11,716 nucleotides of DNA from positions 1 through 11,716 of the forward strand of contig DAOVLS010000046.1 of assembly GCA_030631125.1 (NCBI GenBank), read 5' to 3'. This stretch comes from Planctomycetales bacterium (lineage in GTDB: Bacteria; Planctomycetota; Phycisphaerae; SM23-33). The notes under the pieces were generated by a model. The model ran no database searches. It saw only the letters and a list, made by a program, of their open reading frames with translations, and was not told the origin of the DNA. Positions 1 to 5,350 of the stretch are shown here, piece after piece. Numbering within the stretch: the stretch's first letter is position 1; each line of letters begins with the position of its first letter. A program made the position numbers and the translations under genes.

Positions 1-563
1 ACGATTACGCCCATGTCGTGCAGCGGTGTGCCGTGGTAGAAGATCGTGTTCAGCAGCCCGGCAGTCAGTTCCGCGTCCAGGGGCGTCCCTGATTCCATCA
101 GTCCCCCCAGCCCGATCTTGCGCTCAACGGCGATTATCGCGCCGGTCTTGTTGCGGGAGAGGTACCCCGCCGATTCCACAATGGCGGCAATCTTCTCTGT
201 GACGTACCGTCGCGGGCCGCCAAGCAGACGGGTCCTGCCGAAATAACCCAGCGCCCGGCGGAGTTCGGGCTGAAAGGCCACCACCACCGCCACGAAGGCA
301 AACAGCAGGAACTTTCCGTACAGGAATTCGATCCGGTCCCAGCGGCGGTCCTGGTCCTTCGGCAGCAGGCGGATGCACAGGTACACCAGCGCCAGAACCA
401 CCGCAGCGCCCTTGACCAGACTCGCCCCGCGCGTCCCGCGCAAAAAACGGGTCGCCCACCAGACCACAAGCCCGATGAGGACCATCTCGACGACCACTTC
501 CAAAGGGTCGTAGGTCGCCACCCGGTGAAGGTAATTCAAAATGGCCCTGATCAGTTCGCCCAC
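1..563 (-). CDS. cdaA: Diadenylate cyclase CdaA (DisA_N family), partial: C-terminal part beyond window edge
   Basis: This is a membrane-bound enzyme expected to condense two ATP into cyclic di-AMP. 187 residues are visible; the gene runs off the window at position 1. Three hydrophobic segments (about residues 22-40, 49-67 and 83-97) precede the family block FQPELRRALGYFGR (97-110), then the start of the cyclase domain: TGAIIAVERKIGL (140-152), GTPLDAEL (159-166) and TPLHDMGVI (179-187). The usual DGA catalytic motif is written D-M-G here. The RHR motif lies outside the window. An in-frame stop lies upstream, and GTG at 561-563 is the first usable start; TTG at 537-539 is an alternative. Neither has a clear Shine-Dalgarno sequence. 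It lies 103 bp downstream of folP on the same strand, a common pairing, so cotranscription is likely. The family is secure; the exact start is not. Confidence 0.9.
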   Translation of the reverse strand, partial: MGELIRAILNYLHRVATYDPLEVVVEMVLIGLVVWWATRFLRGTRGASLVKGAAVVLALVYLCIRLLPKDQDRRWDRIEFLYGKFLLFAFVAVVVAFQPELRRALGYFGRTRLLGGPRRYVTEKIAAIVESAGYLSRNKTGAIIAVERKIGLGGLMESGTPLDAELTAGLLNTIFYHGTPLHDMGVI

Positions 564-588
564 GATGACATTCTATAGTAATCGGTCC

Positions 589-627
589 ACGGATTACACA
601 GATTACACGGATTCTTCTGAAAATCCG
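589..627. repeat. Three 9-bp tandem units plus small hairpin in the folP-cdaA gap
   Basis: Units ACGGATTAC, ACAGATTAC and ACGGATTCT follow one another at 589-615. The last unit also forms a hairpin: CGGATT at 608-613 pairs with AATCCG at 622-627 around an 8-nt loop. It lies just upstream of the cdaA start, so it would be in the folP-cdaA transcript. The function is unknown, and it may be a dispersed repeat. Confidence 0.55.
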
Positions 628-643
628 AAATCCCTGTTTAGCA

Positions 644-660
644 GTCGTCGGTACGACGAC
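644..660. repeat. Perfect 7-bp hairpin directly after folP stop
   Basis: GTCGTCG at 644-650 and CGACGAC at 654-660 are perfect inverse complements around a 3-nt loop. In the folP direction it starts 6 nt after the TGA stop. No U-run follows on that strand, so it does not look like an intrinsic terminator; it could protect the 3' end of a processed message or attenuate cdaA. Confidence 0.5.
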
Positions 661-666
661 GATTTT

Positions 667-1527
667 TCACATTTCTTTTTCTTCAATCGCGCGGGCGACG
701 GTAAGCGCCTGAACTATCGCGGCGACGTCGTGAACGCGGAAGATGCTCGCTCCACCGCGCCGGGCGGTCAGGCACGCCGCGATTGTCCCGCCGAGACGTT
801 GATCGGGTGGTGGTGGCACAGGTTTTAAACCTGTGCTACCCAATTCCCCGATGAACCGCTTTCGGCTTGGGCCGACCAGGACCGCTGCGCCAAGTTCGCC
901 CAGAACGCCGATGTTATTCAGCAGCGCCAGGTTGTGCTCAAGCAGTTTGCCGAAACCGATACCCGGATCGACAATGATGCGATTTCGCTGCACGCCCTCG
1001 CCGGTAGCAGCGGCGATTCGCCCAGCCAGGAAGTCGCGGACATCCTTCACTACATCGTCATATTGAGGATTTTCCTGCATATTCCTGGGCATACCCAGCA
1101 TGTGCATCAGGATTAAGGCTGCATTGCGCGAAGCCGCGAGCGGAAACATTTCGTCGTCGTCCCGTCCGGCCGAGACATCGTTGATTATCTGCGCCCCGGC
1201 GTCGAGGGCGAACTCAGCCACGGCGGCAGAGGTTGTGTCAATGCTGACTGCGACGTCCAGTTTGGCGACTTGGGGTAGTATCGCTTCAATGCGGCGAATC
1301 TGCTCGTCGGGGCTGACTCGCTCGGAGCCGGGGCGGGTGGATTCCGCACCGATGTCGATAACATCCGCACCGTCCGCGACCATCTGCCGGGCCTGGGCGA
1401 CAGCCGATGCCGGATCAATAAACCGCCCGCCGTCGGAGAAACTGTCCGGCGTAACGTTCAGGACGCCCATCACCACAGGCCGATGCGTGCGGTGTGAGTT
1501 CAGGATTTCGTCCAGGGTTGCGGACAT
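667..1527 (-). CDS. folP: Dihydropteroate synthase
   Basis: This cytoplasmic folate-pathway enzyme joins p-aminobenzoate to 6-hydroxymethyl-7,8-dihydropterin diphosphate to make 7,8-dihydropteroate. The 286-residue product is the usual length for a TIM-barrel DHPS. Both family signatures are present: MGVLNVTPDSFSDGGRF (near residue 20) and ADVIDIGAESTRPG (about 54-67). They are followed by SIDTTS, INDVSAG, LMHMLGMPRNMQ, VDPGIGFGK, LVGPSRKRFIG and RVHDV, so the pterin and pABA pocket residues look intact. The loop between SRKRFIGEL and DQRLGGT is unusually long (GSTGLKPVPPPP) and is encoded by a palindromic element. No Shine-Dalgarno sequence precedes the ATG. The gene sits between the DUF433 gene and cdaA on the same strand; ftsH, its common upstream neighbour, lies about 9.3 kb away across the PEP-CTERM genes. 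Confidence 0.97.
   Translation of the reverse strand: MSATLDEILNSHRTHRPVVMGVLNVTPDSFSDGGRFIDPASAVAQARQMVADGADVIDIGAESTRPGSERVSPDEQIRRIEAILPQVAKLDVAVSIDTTSAAVAEFALDAGAQIINDVSAGRDDDEMFPLAASRNAALILMHMLGMPRNMQENPQYDDVVKDVRDFLAGRIAAATGEGVQRNRIIVDPGIGFGKLLEHNLALLNNIGVLGELGAAVLVGPSRKRFIGELGSTGLKPVPPPPDQRLGGTIAACLTARRGGASIFRVHDVAAIVQALTVARAIEEKEM
812..840. repeat. Palindromic element inserted in frame inside folP
   Basis: Arms GCACAGGTTT (816-825) and AAACCTGTGC (827-836) are perfect inverse complements around one T. GGT (812-814) and ACC (838-840) extend the stem across a single G/T mismatch, giving a 29-nt imperfect palindrome. Read on the minus strand it contributes about ten residues (GSTGLKPVPP) in a surface loop between conserved DHPS motifs, without breaking the frame. 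This resembles in behaviour, not in sequence, the Rickettsia palindromic elements found inside genes. Confidence 0.8.
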
Positions 1528-1530
1528 AAT

Positions 1531-1581
1531 GTGATTTTAGTACGAAACCCAGCCATTGCAATGGCTGGGCTTGGAGTTTCG
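1531..1581. repeat. Palindromic repeat copy A between DUF433 gene and folP
   Basis: A perfect 22-bp palindrome (arms CCCAGCCATTG at 1548-1558 and CAATGGCTGGG at 1559-1569) is enclosed by outer arms CGAAA (1543-1547) and TTTCG (1577-1581). The 1531-1558 part recurs at 1971-1998, and 1548-1583 recurs at 10744-10779 with only the two centre bases changed. In the minus direction only TTTCG follows the hairpin, so termination before folP would be weak. Confidence 0.8.
1532..1558 (-). promoter_or_regulatory. Candidate folP promoter, possibly giving a leaderless message
   Basis: On the minus strand TTGCAA (1553-1558, the palindrome centre) lies 16 bp from TAAAAT (1532-1537), which ends 5-6 nt before the folP ATG. 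A start site at the usual distance would fall at or near the ATG, which would fit the missing Shine-Dalgarno sequence. Each box matches its consensus only partly, so this is weak. Confidence 0.25.
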
Positions 1582-1635
1582 CATCGCAGTATCTTCGTTA
1601 AGAATTATCCTGTTTCGGAGATAGCGCCGGCGTTG
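1548..1635. repeat. Island-edge repeat, left copy (hairpin + gene tail)
   Basis: This is related to 10744-10830: about 70 of 88 positions match by hand alignment with one indel, including 34 of the first 36. Both copies hold the hairpin, then on the minus strand the TAA stop and final codons of the gene upstream. Left copy: tail ...NAGAISETG of the DUF433 protein. Right copy: tail ...DAGTIPEPG of FtsH. The stop codons and reading frames coincide in the alignment. Confidence 0.7.
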
Positions 1636-1868
1636 TCGTTCAGGTCTGTTTCGATCTCCTGGCGGTTGTCGTCATAGTATCCAAGCGCGTCGAAGACGCG
1701 GGAGAGGGTCAGTTGCGGGTAATGCGCGAGTATCTCCTCCGGCGTCAGCCCCGACTGATAGCACTGGACAATTGCCCAGACGGGTATGCGTGTCTCCTTT
1801 ATCACCGCCCGCCCGCCGGCCCGGCCTTCAATATGCTCGATGTATGTGTGAGATGTAGCAATCGGCAT
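1605..1868 (-). CDS. DUF433 family protein (VapB-like antitoxin type), orphan
   Basis: This 87-residue protein matches the DUF433 pattern: HTYIEHIEGRAGGRAVIKET then RIPVWAIVQCYQSGLTPEEI (about residues 7-46), the block AHYPQLTLSRVFDALGYYDD, then QEIE. DUF433 proteins are small helix-turn-helix-like proteins, often the antitoxin half of a pair with a PIN-type toxin. No toxin gene is visible on either side: downstream are only the hairpin and folP, upstream is non-coding. ATG at 1866-1868 is preferred because GGAG sits 6 nt before it; a TTG 12 nt upstream would destroy that spacing. The last residues (NAGAISETG) match the tail of FtsH (DAGTIPEPG) at protein and DNA level, suggesting a fused or repeat-derived end. 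The role is unknown; it may be a solitary regulator or a relic. Confidence 0.8.
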   Translation of the reverse strand: MPIATSHTYIEHIEGRAGGRAVIKETRIPVWAIVQCYQSGLTPEEILAHYPQLTLSRVFDALGYYDDNRQEIETDLNDNAGAISETG

Positions 1869-1916
1869 TGCAATCTCCAAAGACTGTTGTGAACCACTTG
1901 AAACCAGAACGACATC

Positions 1917-1943
1917 ATTATAACCGAAGATGGCAATTGTGAA
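1917..1943 (-). promoter_or_regulatory. Candidate sigma-70 promoter for the DUF433 gene
   Basis: On the minus strand TTCACA (1938-1943, 5 of 6 to TTGACA) and a perfect TATAAT (1917-1922) are separated by 15 bp, slightly short. A start near 1910 gives a leader of about 42 nt before the ATG at 1868. If the hairpin at 1548-1569 is read through, this promoter could also drive folP and cdaA, now separated from ftsH. Confidence 0.5.
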
Positions 1944-1970
1944 GCCCTTATTTTTTGTCGTGGCGTATCG

Positions 1971-1998
1971 GTGATTCCAGTACGAACCCCAGCCATTG
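1971..1998. repeat. Partial copy C of the palindromic repeat
   Basis: GTGATTCCAGTACGAACCCC and the following AGCCATTG match 1531-1558 with 3 mismatches in 28, in the same orientation. It carries only one arm of the palindrome. Copies C and A are direct repeats 440 bp apart that bracket the DUF433 gene and its promoter. Confidence 0.75.
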
Positions 1999-2128
1999 GC
2001 AACAAAGTCCCTTGGCGTCTGCTCGCCGTCCCAAGGGGGATGACAGGGATCGAATTAAGGCGGATTTTTATTTAATTTACCCGAAATTCCGCAAATTTTT
2101 TGCCCGCAGCTGCGTCTAATGAGGCAGT
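1999..2128. other. Intergenic stretch with one hairpin, otherwise nothing recognised
   Basis: Between 1869 and 2289 there is no credible gene. Besides the entries given separately, CCCTTGG (2009-2015) and CCAAGGG (2031-2037) form a 7-bp stem around 15 nt. From 2041 to 2110 the sequence is AT-rich with no recognised signal. Confidence 0.5.
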
Positions 2129-2151
2129 AGCGGCGGAACAAGGCGAAGTAA
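2129..2151 (+). pseudogene. Ghost C-terminal tail of a lost PEP-CTERM paralogue
   Basis: CGGCGGAACAAGGCGAAGTAA (2131-2151 reads R-R-N-K-A-K-stop) is identical to 5330-5350, where the same codons follow GLAMLK and clearly represent the old end of a PEP-CTERM gene. Here nothing upstream encodes the rest of a protein. It begins the block repeated in front of both large genes and suggests a third member once lay upstream. Confidence 0.55.
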
Positions 2152-2175
2152 AATGTCCGTTGGTTTTTTACTTCG
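2144..2175. promoter_or_regulatory. Conserved 10-bp inverted repeat overlapping the -35 region
   Basis: CGAAGTAAAA (2144-2153) and TTTTACTTCG (2166-2175) are perfect inverse complements around 12 nt. The right arm reaches the expected -35 position of the promoter at 2195-2200. Preserved in copy 2. It could be an operator, or a hairpin at the 3' end of the preceding message. Confidence 0.5.
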
Positions 2176-2200
2176 TATTTTCAGGATTTTGTGGTATAAT
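2172..2200 (+). promoter_or_regulatory. Promoter of the protease/PEP-CTERM gene (extended -10)
   Basis: A perfect TATAAT (2195-2200) is preceded by TGG (2192-2194), an extended -10. The -35 place (TTCGTA at 2172-2177, 17 bp away) is a poor match, as extended -10 promoters tolerate. The leader to the ATG would be about 80 nt. Confidence 0.65.
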
Positions 2201-2277
2201 TCTTGCCACGTGATTTTTGTAACTTTGGCTCGTCGGGTTTGCTGCGATCTTTGCTTTTTCTGCCTGATGCTAAAGAA

Positions 2278-2284
2278 AAGGAGG
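2278..2284 (+). promoter_or_regulatory. Strong ribosome binding site fixing the start at 2290
   Basis: AAGGAGG lies 5 nt before ATG 2290. The frame stays open for 29 codons upstream of this ATG, but those codons lie in the leader and lack their own binding site, and the signal peptide begins exactly at 2290. Confidence 0.85.
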
Positions 2285-2289
2285 CATCA

Positions 2290-5200
2290 ATGATACGTTC
2301 ACGTCGATTTGCCTTATCCCTCGTTTGTGTTGTTCTGCTGACGTTAGCCGTCGTCCCTGCCAGCGGCGAGGAGATGGTTCTCAAAGACGTGCCCGGTTAT
2401 TTGTGGTACCACGGCTGTAGTCCCACGGCTGGGATGATGATTATGGGATACTGGGACGCGTATGGTTATTCGGCCCTGATTCCCGGCTCAAACAGTTGGT
2501 CTTGGAACCAGACCGCGATCGAGGACGCCATCGCGAGCCCAGGGAATGGGTCCAGAAATCTTTTGAACCCTGGCACGCCTGGGACCGGACATATCGGCGA
2601 CTACGCCTACTACGGTTGGAAAATAGACAGCAAGGACAATATCTACCCAGACATGTCCGAGATCAATCCGGGCGGGGCACATGCAAATAATTGTCTCGCC
2701 GATTTCATGGGAACCTCACGCAGCGTGGATAATTTATGGCACGGTGCCACTTCGGCCGACAACATTGGTAGCGGTATGGGCGACTATGCTTCCTGGCGCG
2801 GATACAGTTTCACGATCGGCGGCGATTGGAGTTCCATGCCAACATGGGCTGACTTTACACACGAGATTCGCATGGGTCGGCCGGTGATGCTCGACGTGGA
2901 TTCAAGCAAGGGGGCTCATTCAGTTGCGGCAATCGGCTTCCGGGATACCAACGGCTACCGGGAATATGCCTGCCGGGATACATGGAGCACGGGAACTCGA
3001 TGGGAAAGGTTCCAGCCGAGCACGGACAGCCATGATTGGGGTATCATCGGCATGGACGCTACCCTTCGGCCTGCCGGCACGTGGGATACCGACTGGACAG
3101 GTAGCACGGGCGACTGGGACGACTCGGCCTCATGGAAAGGGGGAGTTCCTAATGGGAGCGCGTTCGCGTATATCCCATCGGCCGCAAATGTGACGGTCTC
3201 CCACCCGGCGGCAGTAAAGATGCTCAATAATTACGGCACGATACAGGTAAGCGATTCGCTGTCAACAGACGCGCTTCGTAACATGAGTGGAGCCACCTTG
3301 GTGCTCAACAATGAAAGTTCTGTAAACGTCTCGGCTGATTGCTGGGTCGATGGCACAATCACGCAGAAGGGTGGAACTCTTCAAGTCGAAAACCTCGTTT
3401 TGTATGGTTCTGGTGAGTCCTCTAACAAAGCAACCTACGTCCAGGAGGGGGGGAATCTGATAATCGGTAAACGCCTGAATGCAGACGGTGGGGTTTTTTC
3501 TATTCGAGGAGGTCATCTGGAGGTGGGAGAACGCATCGAGATGCGCTCTCGCTTTGAATTCTTCGGAGGAACAGTAAGCGCACCTTTGGTCAAGAACTGG
3601 TGGCAGAGTTATCTCGTTATGGGCAAGGATTTCGAGATGAGCGATCTGTTTAGTGGAGCACTTTTTGGCGGTGCAACCATTGAAGCCGCTGGCCATGAAT
3701 ATGACCTTTTCGCGGTGGAAATTAGCAATGGGGCCACAGGGACACACAGCAGGGACAAATGGCGCTCGTTCCTCATGCAGGTAGGAACGGACCAGGGAGC
3801 CGGCACGTTCCGTATTACCGGAACGGGTAATTTCTGTGGGTATAGTCTCTGCGTCGGTTATAACGGCACCATCGTTCAGGAAGGAGGCATTGTAGACGGT
3901 AGTTACGTCAAAGTTGGTACGTATGATGCTCCGGTGGGGACATATTACCTCAAAGGTGGTGACCTGACACCGGCAATACTGATGATCGGTAATGGTGGTA
4001 CCATTATCCAAACAGGAGGTACGTGCGATCCTCAGCGCGAATTCCAGATCGTCTGCTACAAAGGTTATCAGGCCAGATACGAATTGCATGGCGGGACGTG
4101 CATTGGCAATATGAAAACGGTGTACACAGCGTCAAACTCAGGCCCTTTTGTCTTCGTTCAAACCGGTGGGACTTTCCAGGGAGAAGTGGAACTTGGCGGT
4201 AGGATTGGTGACGAAGGAACGTATGAGCTGAGAGGAGGTGTTTGCGACGCGCAATACGTTTACGTCGGCAAGGGAGGAACGGGCCATCTAATCCAGACCG
4301 GCGGCGTGCTTTCTCACAGAGATTTTCCAAATTATCCATATATCTACGTTGGTTTCGGCCCCACGGGCGAAGGAACTTACGAACTGATCGATGGAGAACT
4401 TCGTGGTTCGGTAGAAGTTGGTCTTCAAGGAAAGGGCACTTTTATCCAATCAGGCGGAGAACTCCTTGCTAGCAAACTTCGCGTAGGGAGTGGAACGTAC
4501 GAAATGCGCGGAGGACACCTTTATTCTTCAAGCACGGTCTATGTTAACAAGGGCCGCTTTATCCAGACTGGTGGGACGTGCGAGTTTCTTGGAGATCAGT
4601 TGGTAGTCGGCTACCTTAATCCCAGCGGAATCTACGAGATGAAAGGGGGCCAACTCATATTGAGAAACCTCAACATCCAGGACGGCGAGTTCATCATGAG
4701 CGGTGGAACGTTGGAATTGGAATCGCTGTATAGCTACGGCAAATTGGAGTTATTAAGCCCCGACGTTACAATTCGCTTGTCTGATCGGTTAAGACTAAAT
4801 CGCGGCACCTTTGCCGCCGTGCCGGGGGCGAAAATCCACATGACCGGCTCGGCGTTTGAGAACTTCAGCCAAGAGCCAGACAACCTTGCCGGGCTGGGGA
4901 ATCTGAAGATGATCTTCGAAGGCGGCAGCGTGGATATTGATCCGTTCGAGGTGGCCGGGGAGGATATGGGGGCAGTGTTCGCTGGTTTGGAGAGCAACTT
5001 CGCGCTCGGCACGCTGCAACTCGGCGGGGACGACATCGGATATATCCAACTGGTCGATGATTATGACAACCGCCCCGATTGGGACGGCAGTGAGGCGCTG
5101 TATGTCGAAAACCTGATCCTCGGAATCGGTTCGATGCTCGACCTGAATGGCTTCAACCTCTACTATTTCAGCCTCGGCGGAACCGGCTCGATCCCGGATA

Positions 5201-5307
5201 ATATCGACACCTCACATGGCGGAAGTGTCCAGCAGATTCCCGAACCCGCCACGATGTTACTTTTGGCTCTCGGTGCCTGCCTGCCCCTGCTGCGCAAGCA
5301 CAGATAG
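2290..5307 (+). CDS. Secreted C39-like cysteine protease with beta-helix stalk and PEP-CTERM anchor
   Basis: The 1005-residue product has a signal peptide (1-26, MIRSRRFALSLVCVVLLTLA...). Residues about 29-262 form a papain-like C39-type domain: VPGYLWYHGCSPTAGMMIMG holds the likely nucleophile Cys43, KGAHSVAAIGF His210 and CRDTW Asp230. A Gln oxyanion residue before the Cys is not obvious. A W-rich cap follows (WTGSTGDWDDSASWKGGVP, about 268-286), then Gly-Gly repeats to about 845 in which FIQTGGT-type and YELRGG-type rungs alternate, probably a right-handed beta-helix. From about 849 the sequence matches the C-terminus of the next gene, ending IPEPATMLLLALG plus ACLPLLRKHR, a PEP-CTERM signal for exosortase processing. 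The final ten residues come from a 37-bp insertion that shifted the frame. Expected location: cell surface or matrix. Substrate unknown. Confidence 0.85.
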   Translation: MIRSRRFALSLVCVVLLTLAVVPASGEEMVLKDVPGYLWYHGCSPTAGMMIMGYWDAYGYSALIPGSNSWSWNQTAIEDAIASPGNGSRNLLNPGTPGTGHIGDYAYYGWKIDSKDNIYPDMSEINPGGAHANNCLADFMGTSRSVDNLWHGATSADNIGSGMGDYASWRGYSFTIGGDWSSMPTWADFTHEIRMGRPVMLDVDSSKGAHSVAAIGFRDTNGYREYACRDTWSTGTRWERFQPSTDSHDWGIIGMDATLRPAGTWDTDWTGSTGDWDDSASWKGGVPNGSAFAYIPSAANVTVSHPAAVKMLNNYGTIQVSDSLSTDALRNMSGATLVLNNESSVNVSADCWVDGTITQKGGTLQVENLVLYGSGESSNKATYVQEGGNLIIGKRLNADGGVFSIRGGHLEVGERIEMRSRFEFFGGTVSAPLVKNWWQSYLVMGKDFEMSDLFSGALFGGATIEAAGHEYDLFAVEISNGATGTHSRDKWRSFLMQVGTDQGAGTFRITGTGNFCGYSLCVGYNGTIVQEGGIVDGSYVKVGTYDAPVGTYYLKGGDLTPAILMIGNGGTIIQTGGTCDPQREFQIVCYKGYQARYELHGGTCIGNMKTVYTASNSGPFVFVQTGGTFQGEVELGGRIGDEGTYELRGGVCDAQYVYVGKGGTGHLIQTGGVLSHRDFPNYPYIYVGFGPTGEGTYELIDGELRGSVEVGLQGKGTFIQSGGELLASKLRVGSGTYEMRGGHLYSSSTVYVNKGRFIQTGGTCEFLGDQLVVGYLNPSGIYEMKGGQLILRNLNIQDGEFIMSGGTLELESLYSYGKLELLSPDVTIRLSDRLRLNRGTFAAVPGAKIHMTGSAFENFSQEPDNLAGLGNLKMIFEGGSVDIDPFEVAGEDMGAVFAGLESNFALGTLQLGGDDIGYIQLVDDYDNRPDWDGSEALYVENLILGIGSMLDLNGFNLYYFSLGGTGSIPDNIDTSHGGSVQQIPEPATMLLLALGACLPLLRKHR
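4939..5039. repeat. 3' conversion patch 1, copy in the protease gene
   Basis: Matches 10345-10445 at 98 of 101 positions; all three differences are synonymous third bases. It encodes DPFEVAGEDMGAVFAGLESN and what follows up to GDDIG. Confidence 0.9.
5128..5273. repeat. 3' conversion patch 2, copy in the protease gene
   Basis: Matches 10534-10679 at 144 of 146 positions. It covers MLDLNGFNLYYFSLGGTGSI through the PEP motif and stops exactly where the 37-bp insertion begins. The 88 bp between patches 1 and 2 agree at only about two thirds of positions. Confidence 0.9.
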
Positions 5308-5312
5308 GCAGG
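5274..5312. repeat. 37-bp palindromic insertion at the end of the protease gene
   Basis: Compared with the second gene (CTC GGC GGA CTG GCG ATG), 37 extra bases lie between CTCGG and GGACTGGCGATG. They fold well: CCTGCC (5280-5285) with GGCAGG (5307-5312), then CTG/CAG, a bulged C, TGC/GCA and a GCAA tetraloop (5294-5297). As 37 is not a multiple of 3, it shifts the frame and creates the TAG at 5305-5307. The exact edge can slide by one or two bases. Confidence 0.75.
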
Positions 5313-5350
5313 GACTGGCGATGTTGAAGCGGCGGAACAAGGCGAAGTAA
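5312..5350 (+). pseudogene. Abandoned original C-terminal codons of the protease gene
   Basis: GGA CTG GCG ATG TTG AAG CGG CGG AAC AAG GCG AAG TAA reads GLAMLKRRNKAK-stop, the natural continuation of LLLALG by comparison with GLAMIKRRR in the second gene. The insertion before it puts it out of frame and after a stop, so it is no longer translated. Confidence 0.75.

Larger units (their letters stand above)
2129..2334. repeat. 5' repeat block, copy 1 (old tail, operator, promoter, leader, signal peptide start)
   Basis: Nearly identical to 5328-5532: about seven differences, one a single-base indel, most of them around the -10 region. The blocks stay alike through the first 15 codons of each gene and then diverge. 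This is a large direct repeat about 3.2 kb apart that gives both genes the same control region and export signal. Confidence 0.9.

Noticed and set aside
1528..2128. A PIN-type toxin gene paired with the DUF433 gene
   Set aside because: No frame of suitable length or motif exists on either side. The gap to folP is only 77 bp, and the upstream stretch has no credible coding frame.
2224..2245. Possible sigma-54 promoter (TGGCTCG...TTTGC) in the leader of both PEP-CTERM genes
   Set aside because: PEP-CTERM genes of some bacteria are sigma-54 controlled, so this was tempting. However, the GG and GC elements are 12 bp apart instead of the strict 10, and the site lies downstream of a good extended -10 promoter.
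2203..2289. N-terminal extension of the protease gene in the same open frame
   Set aside because: It would start at TTG with no binding site and put 29 residues before a perfect signal peptide, whereas AAGGAGG sits 5 nt before ATG 2290.
3262..4089. A 275-codon open frame on the minus strand
   Set aside because: Antisense shadow of the beta-helix part of the protease gene, with no recognisable domain or ribosome binding site.
3300..4760. CRISPR-like or satellite array suggested by recurring CAGACCGGCGG-type strings
   Set aside because: The recurring strings are codons for QTGG rungs with variable spacing and synonymous drift inside coding frames, not regular repeats with unique spacers.
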